From an uncultured Fimbriimonadales bacterium (GTDB lineage: Bacteria > Armatimonadota > Fimbriimonadia > Fimbriimonadales > GBS-DC): 9,244 nucleotides of DNA. The position numbers and the translations under genes are program-made. Below are positions 1 through 6,340 of this stretch, piece by piece (position 1 is the first letter of the stretch; each line of letters opens with the position of its first letter). The notes under the pieces are model-generated. The model saw nothing but the letters and a program-made list of their open reading frames with translations, was not told where the DNA came from and made no database searches. The stretch lies in the NCBI GenBank assembly GCA_937925775.1, contig CALAMM010000039.1:1-9244 (forward strand), read 5' to 3'.

Positions 1-207
1 CGCTTCGAAGGGCTGTACTACAAGCACGACTACGAGGCGATTTACCACGCGCTAATCACGCTCTCGCCTGCCGTGAACGCGCTGTTTGACGGGGTAATGG
101 TGATGACCGACGACGCCGCGCGCCGTCAGAACCGCCTGAACCTACTGGCATGCGCGAATCGGCTCTACCTCGCGCTGGCGGACTTCACGCAAGTGGTACA
201 CGGGTAG
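1..207 (+). CDS. glyS: Glycyl-tRNA synthetase beta subunit, C-terminal fragment
   Basis: Only the last 68 codons lie in the window; the gene enters from the left edge in frame 1 and ends at TAG (205-207). GlyS pairs with the catalytic alpha subunit GlyQ in the cytoplasm to charge tRNA-Gly, and the C-terminal part of beta is an anticodon-binding-like helical domain. The visible residues include LSPAVNALFDGVMVM, followed by an acidic DDAARRQNR stretch and a helix ending LYLALADFTQVV. This matches the family's typical ending (proline, then F-F/D-DGVMVM, then NRL-LL, then a final helix with ADF). I expect glyQ and the rest of glyS just to the left. Its stop codon abuts the stop of the opposing carboxypeptidase gene. 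I see no rival family. Confidence 0.9.
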   Translation, partial: RFEGLYYKHDYEAIYHALITLSPAVNALFDGVMVMTDDAARRQNRLNLLACANRLYLALADFTQVVHG

Positions 208-1701
208 CTACAACCGCTCCCACAGCAGTTGGATGAGCCGATCTTGCAGGGCGCGTGCGTCGGCGCCAGCCGCGTTGTAGGCGTTCATCACCACCGCAAA
301 CGCCAGATACCGTCCGCTCCGAGTGCGCAGGTAGCCCGACAGGCTACTCACGCGGTTCAGGCTACCTGTTTTAGCGAAGCCGTTGCCCTGCACCGGTGTC
401 CCGCGCAAGCGGTTGCGCAGCGTGCCGTCCACACCGTATACAGGCAGCGAGGCGCGAAACACCTCCGCATGCGGTGAGCGATGCATGAACTCCAGCAGGC
501 GCACGAGGTTTTCGGGGCTGACGCCGTTGATACGCGAAAGACCCGACCCATCAACCATGTGCGCTGCGCCCAGCTCCAGTCCCGCCTGCTGAAGAAACGC
601 CCGTACAACCTGAATGCCTGCCTGAGTTGTCCCCTCACCCCGATGCTCTTTGCCCATCACCTTGAGCGTTATCTCGGTCAGCAGGTTATCGCTGGGTTTG
701 TTAATGAGCGCGACGACCTCCTGCAGGGGAGGCGACCGATGTTCCGCCAGTAGCCACACGGCTTGGGCTCCAGTCCGAGCCTCGCCTGTTGACGCGGCGC
801 TGGTCGGACGCGCAGGGATTTCCGCGCCGCTTGGAGGGAGGGGTATCATATTCGGCGCGGTTCCCTTCGCTACCGACACGCCCGCCTCCTGCAGCGCTTT
901 CCGAAACAGATGCGCTGCGTAGTGCGAGGGGTTCTCCACCGAGAACCGACCGAGCATTACTTCCTCCGCGCCCTGTGCGATGCGCCCCGAGACGCGGATC
1001 TGGTTGCGAGCGCGGGTGCGCGTTGCTTCGAGGGCGGCGTCGCGTGTTCCTTGCGGAACCGTGCGAGAGAGGTTGACCAGCTCCACATAGTCTGTTGCGG
1101 ATGCGGGTTCGATGCGTATCAGAGCGGGGTCGCCGACTTTCGGGGCGGGGCGGGCGTAGAGACGGACGGCGTTGCGTTCGGCGCAGAGCGCACTCATCTG
1201 CGCCTGATAACCGTAAGGTTCGTCGCCACTGCTCCAGCCGAAGCCGTAGCGCTCGGCATCCAGCCACGAGTCGTCGTACAGCAGGTAGCCCTGCACGCGC
1301 TGGATGCCTGCCGCGCGCACACGCTGGGCTAACGCCTGCAGGTCGCGCCACTCCAGCGTTGCGTCGCCCAGCCCCTGCAAAATCAAATTGCCCTCCAGCG
1401 TCCCATCAGGCAGGCAACGCCCCTGCGCCCACACGCGCGTGCGGAACCGATACTCAGGACCCAGCAGATGCAACGCCGCCGCCGTGACGAGAAGCTTCAT
1501 ATTCGACGCAGGGATGAGCATCCGCTCCGCCTCGCGCCAATACAGCGTCTCGCCCGTCTGTAAATCGCGCACCACCACGCCACAGTAGCCATAGCGCAAC
1601 CACTCCACATCCAGCAGCGCGTCGATCTCAGCCTGAAGCGTCTGAGCGTGGGCAAAAGCAAGGGTGAGTAGAACCGCCAGCGTCATCCCTCGGCGAAGCA
1701 T
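208..1701 (-). CDS. dacB: D-alanyl-D-alanine carboxypeptidase/endopeptidase, PBP4 family (peptidase S13)
   Basis: A low-molecular-mass penicillin-binding protein, expected in the periplasm or at the outer face of the membrane, that trims pentapeptide stems or cuts cross-links in peptidoglycan. All three active-site motifs are visible (numbering from the chosen start, 497 residues): SNMK at 66-69 with the nucleophile serine, SDN at 337-339 and KTG at 444-446. DGSGLSR and YDDSW are also typical of the family. The frame stays open to an ATG at 1767, but I chose the ATG at 1701. It gives a clean signal peptide (MLRRG, a hydrophobic core, then AHA before Q), whereas the longer form puts 22 polar residues before it and overlaps the divergent gene. 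No strong ribosome binding site precedes either start, so the start is uncertain. A proline/alanine-rich stretch around residues 286-315 looks like a flexible insertion. The motif set argues against a plain beta-lactamase. Confidence 0.93.
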   Translation of the reverse strand: MLRRGMTLAVLLTLAFAHAQTLQAEIDALLDVEWLRYGYCGVVVRDLQTGETLYWREAERMLIPASNMKLLVTAAALHLLGPEYRFRTRVWAQGRCLPDGTLEGNLILQGLGDATLEWRDLQALAQRVRAAGIQRVQGYLLYDDSWLDAERYGFGWSSGDEPYGYQAQMSALCAERNAVRLYARPAPKVGDPALIRIEPASATDYVELVNLSRTVPQGTRDAALEATRTRARNQIRVSGRIAQGAEEVMLGRFSVENPSHYAAHLFRKALQEAGVSVAKGTAPNMIPLPPSGAEIPARPTSAASTGEARTGAQAVWLLAEHRSPPLQEVVALINKPSDNLLTEITLKVMGKEHRGEGTTQAGIQVVRAFLQQAGLELGAAHMVDGSGLSRINGVSPENLVRLLEFMHRSPHAEVFRASLPVYGVDGTLRNRLRGTPVQGNGFAKTGSLNRVSSLSGYLRTRSGRYLAFAVVMNAYNAAGADARALQDRLIQLLWERL

Positions 1702-1745
1702 ACGCCCTGATTCGATAACTAAACCGAGGTTCCTGTCTATGGAGG

Positions 1746-1751
1746 TATAAT
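1746..1751 (+). promoter_or_regulatory. -10 box (TATAAT) for the tricorn-like gene, probably leaderless
   Basis: A perfect TATAAT, preceded by AGG, ends 10 bases before the ATG at 1762. Transcription starting about 7 bases downstream would begin near 1758 and leave roughly four untranslated bases. The GGAGG at 1741-1745 lies upstream of the -10 box and 16 bases from the ATG. It would be neither transcribed nor correctly spaced as a ribosome binding site. No convincing -35 is seen. Confidence 0.6.
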
Positions 1752-1761
1752 CGCTCCTGCC

Positions 1762-3321
1762 ATGCATAAAGGGTATTATCGCTTCCCGACGATTTGTGGA
1801 GACACGGTCGCGTTTGTGTGCGAGGATGATTTGTGGACGGTCTCAGTGGAGGGCGGGATCGCTCGGCGGCTGACTACGAGCCTGAGCGCGGTCAAGACCC
1901 CCCGCTACTCGCCCGATGGGCGTTGGCTCGCTTTTGTAGCACGCGAAGAGGGGCATCCTGAGGTGTATGTGATGCCGGCTGAGGGGGGCGAGCCGCTTCG
2001 CCTGACCTATCAAGGCGCGGCACGCGCCGAGGTGGTCGGCTGGACGCCCGACGGGAGCATGGTCATCTACAATAGCACGGCGGGACGCCCCCCGCGCGAA
2101 ACCGTTCTATGGCGCGTTGGCTTGGAGGGCGGACTGCCCGTGCAGTACCCCTACGGCTTGGCGAACCATATCAGTTTCGGGGCGAACGGCGCAGTAATCT
2201 TGGGCAGACATACGGGCGACCCCGCCTACTGGAAACGCTATCGCGGCGGCACAGCAGGCGTGTTCTGGATTGACCGCGAGGGGAACGGCGAGTTCGTGCG
2301 CTTCAAGCCTACCGACGGCGACCTGACCGCCCCGATGTGGATCGGCGAGCGCATCTACTTCGTCTCCGACCACGAGGGCATCGCCAACATCTATTCCTGC
2401 CTACCCGACGGCAGCGACCTGCAACGCCACACCCACCACGAGGAATACTATGTGCGCTCGCCCAGCACCGACGGCACGCGAATCGTGTACCACGCAGGCG
2501 CCGACCTCTATGTGCTGGAACTGGCGACGGGCGAGAACCGCATCATCCCCGTGGAGTTGCGCAGCCCGCGCACGCAGGCGCAACGCAAATTCGTGGAAAC
2601 TGCCCAGTACCTGCAGGAATACACGCTCCACCCCGAAGGACACTCCCTGCTGCTGACCGTGCGGGGCAAGCCTTTCGTGATGGGCAACTGGGAGGGCGCC
2701 GTGATTCAACACGGCGCGCTGCAGGGCGTGCGCTATCGCCTGAGCCGTTTCCTCAACGATGGGAAGCGAATCATCACGGTTTCCGACGAAAGCGGCGAAC
2801 CCCGACTGGAGCTGCACGCCCCCGACGGCATCACACGCTACGAGGCGTTCGACATCGGACACCCCTACCAACTGGAGGTGTGCCCGACCGCCGACCGCGT
2901 CGCGCTCAGCAACCATCGGTTTGAGCTGTATATTTTCGATATCGAGCAGCAGAAACTGACGCTGGTGGAGCGTAGCGAGTACGCAATGATCGAAGGCTTT
3001 GCTTGGTCGCCCTGTGGACGCTGGCTGGCGTACAGCTTCGCCCCGAACGAGCGCACGCATATCATCAAGATTTACGACACCGAGACGGGGGCAATCCACC
3101 CCATCACGCAACCAGAGTTCCGCGATGTGTCGCCTGCATGGGACCCCGATGGGGAGCTGCTCTATTTTATCTCGTTGCGCGATTATGACCCTGTGCCTGA
3201 CAACCTGCAGTTCGAGATGGCGTTTCCGATGGGCATGCGCGTGATGGCAGTGGTGCTGCGCAAGGACATTCCGAACCCGCTCCTGCCCCTGCCCCGACCG
3301 TTTGAGGAGAAGACGGGATAG
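1762..3321 (+). CDS. Tricorn-family beta-propeller protein without protease domains
   Basis: 519 residues matching the N-terminal half of tricorn proteases (peptidase family S41B). Blade-type repeats are visible as YSPDGRWLAF (49-58), GWTPDG (93-98), AWSPCGRWLAY (414-424) and AWDPDGELLYF (459-469). Family-typical stretches include WKRYRGGTAG (157-166) and SDHEG (202-206). By analogy with known tricorn, residues about 1-265 would form the six-bladed propeller and about 275-505 the seven-bladed one. In full tricorn (roughly 1,050 residues) these propellers gate substrates into the C1-PDZ-C2 catalytic half. Here the reading frame stops just after the second propeller, at the PFEEKTG end, and the convergent pyrC begins 45 bases later. 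The catalytic serine and histidine region is therefore absent from this locus. There is no signal peptide, so the protein is probably cytoplasmic. It may be a binding or scaffold protein, a subunit of a split tricorn, or a remnant; the intact frame argues against recent decay. Confidence 0.88.
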   Translation: MHKGYYRFPTICGDTVAFVCEDDLWTVSVEGGIARRLTTSLSAVKTPRYSPDGRWLAFVAREEGHPEVYVMPAEGGEPLRLTYQGAARAEVVGWTPDGSMVIYNSTAGRPPRETVLWRVGLEGGLPVQYPYGLANHISFGANGAVILGRHTGDPAYWKRYRGGTAGVFWIDREGNGEFVRFKPTDGDLTAPMWIGERIYFVSDHEGIANIYSCLPDGSDLQRHTHHEEYYVRSPSTDGTRIVYHAGADLYVLELATGENRIIPVELRSPRTQAQRKFVETAQYLQEYTLHPEGHSLLLTVRGKPFVMGNWEGAVIQHGALQGVRYRLSRFLNDGKRIITVSDESGEPRLELHAPDGITRYEAFDIGHPYQLEVCPTADRVALSNHRFELYIFDIEQQKLTLVERSEYAMIEGFAWSPCGRWLAYSFAPNERTHIIKIYDTETGAIHPITQPEFRDVSPAWDPDGELLYFISLRDYDPVPDNLQFEMAFPMGMRVMAVVLRKDIPNPLLPLPRPFEEKTG

Positions 3322-3322
3322 C

Positions 3323-3364
3323 CCCTCCGCTCCGCCAGCGTCGCAGAGGTTCTCCGCTGGAGGG
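3323..3364. terminator. Possible hairpin between convergent genes
   Basis: The 45-base gap between the convergent tricorn-like gene and pyrC contains CCAGCG (3335-3340) pairing with CGCTGG (3355-3360) across a 14-base loop, with CCCT and AGGG (3323-3326 and 3361-3364) able to extend the stem across a bulge. There is no T tract on either strand, so this is at best an imperfect bidirectional terminator. Confidence 0.3.
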
Positions 3365-3366
3365 AG

Positions 3367-4653
3367 CTATTCTGCCGCGTGGCGCATTGTCCCGTCCACG
3401 AAAGTGTAGCGCACCTTGCCGATAAGTTCCCAGCCTTTGAAGGGGGTGTTTCGGCTCTGGGAGTGCAGTTCCGCGGGGTTCACGCGCCAGCGCCGCTCGG
3501 GGTCGATGACCACCACATCGGCAGGTGCGCCCACTTGGAGCGTCCCTGCAGGGAGTCCCATAACGCGAGCTGGCGCTGTGCTGAGCAGGTTCACAATTTG
3601 TAGTGGCTCCAGCGGCTGGGGTAGCTGAGCGTTCCACAGGAGCACGCAGCCGAGCGCGGTTTCCAGCCCCAGCACCCCGAACGGCGCGGCGGGGAACGGC
3701 TGCGCTTTTTCGAACGGCGCGTGGGGCGCATGGTCGGTCGCGATACAGTCGATCACGCCGTCCCGCACGCCCTGTGTGAGCGCCTCCCTGTCGGCTTCCG
3801 TGCGCAGGGGCGGGTTCATCTTCGCGTCGGGGTCGAACTGCGCGCACGCCGACTCGGTCAGCAGGAGGTGGTGGGGCGTCACCTCCGTCGTGATGGGAAC
3901 GCCTTGCGCCTTGAACCAGCGTACCAGCGACACGCCTATTGCCGTCGAGAGGTGCTGGATATGCAGGGCACACCCTGTCTCCTGCGCCAGCAGCGCGTTG
4001 CGGGCGATCTGCACAGTCTCTGCCGAGCTGGGCGCGCCTTTCAGCCCGAGCAGCGCGCTGACTGCTCCCGCGTGCATGCTCGCGCCCGCGCTGAGCGTCT
4101 GGTCTTCACAGTGAGTCACCACAGGCAAGCCATACGCTGCGCAACCGAGCATTGCGCGGCGCATCACCTCAGCCGACTGCACAGGGAACGCATCGTCCGA
4201 ACAGGCGACCGCCCCTGCCTGCTTCAGCGCGTGATAGTCGCAGGGCAACTCGCCACGCATCCCCTGCGTGAGCGCCGCCACAACATAGACTTTACAAGGC
4301 GATTCCCGCTTCGCCCGTGCCAGAATCTCGCGCACCAGTGTCGGGTTGTCTAAAGGCGGGTCGGTGTTGGGCATGCAGCAGATGCTGGTGAAGCCGCCTG
4401 CCACCGCCGCCGCGCCCCCCGTTTGCAAGGTCTCTTTATAACTCTGACCCGGCTCGCGCAGATGCACATGGATATCCACCAACCCAGGCGCGATCCAGCA
4501 TCCCGTGCAGTCGATGAGCGTCTCCCCTGCTTCGGGTGTCAGCACGGGCGCGATTTCGGCGATGCGTCCCTCGCGCACGCGCAGGTCGCCGCGCATGTCC
4601 CAATGCTGCGTAGGGTCTAAGATGCGCCCGTTTTTGAGCAGATAGGCGTTCAT
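3367..4653 (-). CDS. pyrC: Dihydroorotase, class I
   Basis: A zinc amidohydrolase of the cytoplasm that interconverts N-carbamoyl-L-aspartate and dihydroorotate, the third step of de novo pyrimidine synthesis. Visible in 428 residues: the metal motif HVHLREPG (62-69) with H62, H64 and substrate-binding R66; MPNTDPP (94-100); SDD (152-154) with the bridging aspartate typical of class I enzymes in place of a carboxylated lysine; H181 in THCED; H234 in HIQHLST; MNPPLR (279-284); and catalytic D307 in ATDHAPH. The length and the C-terminal beta-sandwich residues (GAPADVVVIDP, TPFKGWELIGKV) are normal for the family. The ATG at 4653 has an AGGAG seven bases upstream. It follows folP with a 21-base gap and is probably cotranscribed with it. 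All metal and substrate residues are present, so I take it as a true dihydroorotase and not an allantoinase or hydantoinase relative. Confidence 0.95.
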   Translation of the reverse strand: MNAYLLKNGRILDPTQHWDMRGDLRVREGRIAEIAPVLTPEAGETLIDCTGCWIAPGLVDIHVHLREPGQSYKETLQTGGAAAVAGGFTSICCMPNTDPPLDNPTLVREILARAKRESPCKVYVVAALTQGMRGELPCDYHALKQAGAVACSDDAFPVQSAEVMRRAMLGCAAYGLPVVTHCEDQTLSAGASMHAGAVSALLGLKGAPSSAETVQIARNALLAQETGCALHIQHLSTAIGVSLVRWFKAQGVPITTEVTPHHLLLTESACAQFDPDAKMNPPLRTEADREALTQGVRDGVIDCIATDHAPHAPFEKAQPFPAAPFGVLGLETALGCVLLWNAQLPQPLEPLQIVNLLSTAPARVMGLPAGTLQVGAPADVVVIDPERRWRVNPAELHSQSRNTPFKGWELIGKVRYTFVDGTMRHAAE

Positions 4654-4674
4654 TACAGCGCTCCTGGCGGGTGG

Positions 4675-5532
4675 TTATGCCGATGAACCCCTACATATGG
4701 CGTCCGCCACTGTGACGGTGCGCACAGCCGCCTTGACATCATGCACGCGCACGATGTTCGCGCCCCAGGCGACGGCGAGGGCGAGGGTGGCGAGCGTGCC
4801 TTCCAATCGCTCTTCTGGGGGTAGCCCGCCCAGAATGTGCCCGATGAACGATTTGCGCGAGGTGCCTACGAGGACGGGAAAGCCCAAGGCTGCGAGTTCG
4901 GGCAGTCCACGCAGGAGTTGGAGGTTGTGCTGCACGGTTTTGCCGAAGCCGATGCCCGGGTCCACCCAGATTCGTTCGTGGGGGATACCGGCTTGGAGGG
5001 CGCGCTGGGCGTGGGCGTAGAGGGTCGCTTTCACTTCTGCGACGACATCGTCGTAAACGGGGTTCTGCTGCATCGTTTGGGGCGTGCCCTTGATGTGCAT
5101 CAGCACGATGAGCGCGCCCGCCTGCGCGACCACCTCCAACATACGGGGGTCAAAGGTCGCGCCGCTGATGTCGTTCACGATGCACGCGCCTGCGCTCAGC
5201 GCCAGCTGCGCCACACGGCTTTTCGTCGTGTCCACCGAGAGGGTCGCTTCGGGGAAACGCGAGGCGATGGCTTCAACCAGCGGGATTACGCGCCGAATCT
5301 CCTCCTCTTCAGGCACGGGCTGGGAGCCAGGGCGGGTCGATTCGCCGCCGATGTCGAGGATGTCCGCGCCTTCCGCGAGCATTTGCTCAGCGCGGGCGAG
5401 CGCCGCCTCCAGCGTGGTGTAGCGTCCGCCATCGTAGAAGCTGTCGGGCGTCGCGTTCAGCACGCCCATAACCAGCGTGCGCTGCCCCAGCGTGTCCCGC
5501 AGCGAACGCAGTCGTTCAGCTATAGTCGGCAT
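4675..5532 (-). CDS. folP: Dihydropteroate synthase
   Basis: A cytoplasmic TIM-barrel enzyme that joins 6-hydroxymethyl-7,8-dihydropterin diphosphate to p-aminobenzoate, making 7,8-dihydropteroate in folate synthesis; it is the sulfonamide target. In 285 residues I see NATPDSFYDGG (26-36), the diphosphate loop GGESTRPGS (62-70), SVDTTK (99-104), NDISG (120-124), the pterin-site DPGIGFGK (191-198), GTSRKSFIG (223-231) and RVHDV (262-266). The set is complete and the length usual. The first 17 bases overlap the end of the TPR gene. No Shine-Dalgarno is present upstream of the ATG (the stretch is C-rich), so translation probably depends on coupling with the upstream gene. pyrC follows. An internal ATG at residue 22 would remove part of the first strand, so I keep the longer start. 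Confidence 0.95.
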   Translation of the reverse strand: MPTIAERLRSLRDTLGQRTLVMGVLNATPDSFYDGGRYTTLEAALARAEQMLAEGADILDIGGESTRPGSQPVPEEEEIRRVIPLVEAIASRFPEATLSVDTTKSRVAQLALSAGACIVNDISGATFDPRMLEVVAQAGALIVLMHIKGTPQTMQQNPVYDDVVAEVKATLYAHAQRALQAGIPHERIWVDPGIGFGKTVQHNLQLLRGLPELAALGFPVLVGTSRKSFIGHILGGLPPEERLEGTLATLALAVAWGANIVRVHDVKAAVRTVTVADAICRGSSA

Positions 5533-6271
5533 AGCGACGTGGGGGTCGGGGCAGCTCGTTCAGCGCGTGCGGAAGATGCTCCAGCACGCGCTCGCCCACG
5601 CGACTGAAGGCGAACCCGCGCTCGCGCGCCGCGCCAATCGGGTCGCGCAGGAACTTGATGCGGAACACTGCATCCTCTGTCAGCCAGTGCAGCAGCAGTT
5701 CCATCTGAATCCCGTCGAGGCGTTCCAGTTCCACGCTCGCCCATATGCTGATTTCCAGCGGGACGGACGCCTCGAACGCGAGATGCTCGTAGTCGCTGAC
5801 CGCCTGGGCGTAGCGTCCCAAGTTATCCAGCAGGCGTGCGCGACGCAGGCGGTAGTGTGCCGACTGCGGCTGCAACATCACCAGTTGGTTGGCGACCTGC
5901 AAGGCATGCTCGTAGTCCATCGCTTGCCAATAGGCGTCGAGCAGGTGCTCCAGCGGGATCGGGTGGTTCGGGGATTCACGGAGCCAGCGCTGACATTCGC
6001 AGACAGCTTCCGCCAAGCGTCCGCTCTCGATGAGTAGTTCCACCAGTCGCTCGCGTGCGAGGGTGGCATCGGGGTTAGACTGAAGCGCGGCGCGCATCGC
6101 ACCGATTGCGCCGTGCCAATCGTCCTGCAGGCGATAGACCTCAGCGAGGCGCAGGTAATATTCCAGCGGGGCATCGCCTGCCTGCAGGGCGCGCTGCAAC
6201 ACGCGCGCTGCTTGTTTCAACCGCCCGCGCCGCACATGTTCCTCAGCCTGTTGCAGGATTGTGGGTTTCAT
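5516..6271 (-). CDS. TPR-repeat protein with a conserved-looking C-terminal segment
   Basis: 251 residues, mostly helical tetratricopeptide repeats at about 4-33, 36-69, 72-100, 104-136 and 138-168, with the usual small/large pattern (for example YYLRLAEVYRLQDDWHGAI and RLRRARLLDNLGRYAQAV). There is no signal peptide or membrane segment, so it is probably a cytoplasmic protein-binding scaffold; the partner is unknown. The part after about residue 186 is not TPR. It contains LTEDAVFRIKFLRDPIGAA (197-215) followed by ERGFAFS, and ends in a proline/arginine-rich tail. The frame opens at 6340, but I chose the ATG at 6271. A GGAG lies 6 bases upstream of it, the -10 box lies beyond it, and the longer form would begin directly at the stop of the diguanylate cyclase gene. 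It is the first gene of the folP-pyrC operon, but nothing in the sequence ties it to either enzyme. Confidence 0.8.
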   Translation of the reverse strand: MKPTILQQAEEHVRRGRLKQAARVLQRALQAGDAPLEYYLRLAEVYRLQDDWHGAIGAMRAALQSNPDATLARERLVELLIESGRLAEAVCECQRWLRESPNHPIPLEHLLDAYWQAMDYEHALQVANQLVMLQPQSAHYRLRRARLLDNLGRYAQAVSDYEHLAFEASVPLEISIWASVELERLDGIQMELLLHWLTEDAVFRIKFLRDPIGAARERGFAFSRVGERVLEHLPHALNELPRPPRRYADYS

Positions 6272-6304
6272 CACGCTCTCCACTTTAGCCCACCACACCG
6301 CTCT

Positions 6305-6310
6305 ATTATA
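6305..6310 (-). promoter_or_regulatory. -10 box (TATAAT) for the TPR-folP-pyrC operon
   Basis: On the minus strand this reads AGGT then TATAAT, a perfect -10 hexamer, about 34 bases upstream of the TPR start codon. Transcription would begin near 6298, giving a leader of roughly 27 bases that carries the GGAG ribosome binding site (6278-6281). No clear TTGACA lies at 16-18 bases spacing. It sits in the 69-base gap after the cyclase stop codon and should serve all three genes. Confidence 0.6.
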
Positions 6311-6340
6311 ACCTACGCTGGTGGCAGGCATCGTCAGCAT

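Noticed and set aside
1702..1767. A longer 519-residue form of the PBP4-type carboxypeptidase
   Set aside because: It would place 22 polar residues before the signal peptide and overlap the divergent gene and its -10 box.
3167..3973. A 268-codon minus-strand frame overlapping pyrC and the end of the tricorn-like gene
   Set aside because: Arginine- and proline-rich, without motifs, and spanning two well-supported genes in other frames.
4837..5607. A 256-codon plus-strand frame opposite folP
   Set aside because: Its protein is rich in R, H, A and G with no recognisable motif. It is a by-product of GC-rich codon use in folP, which has a full motif set on the other strand.
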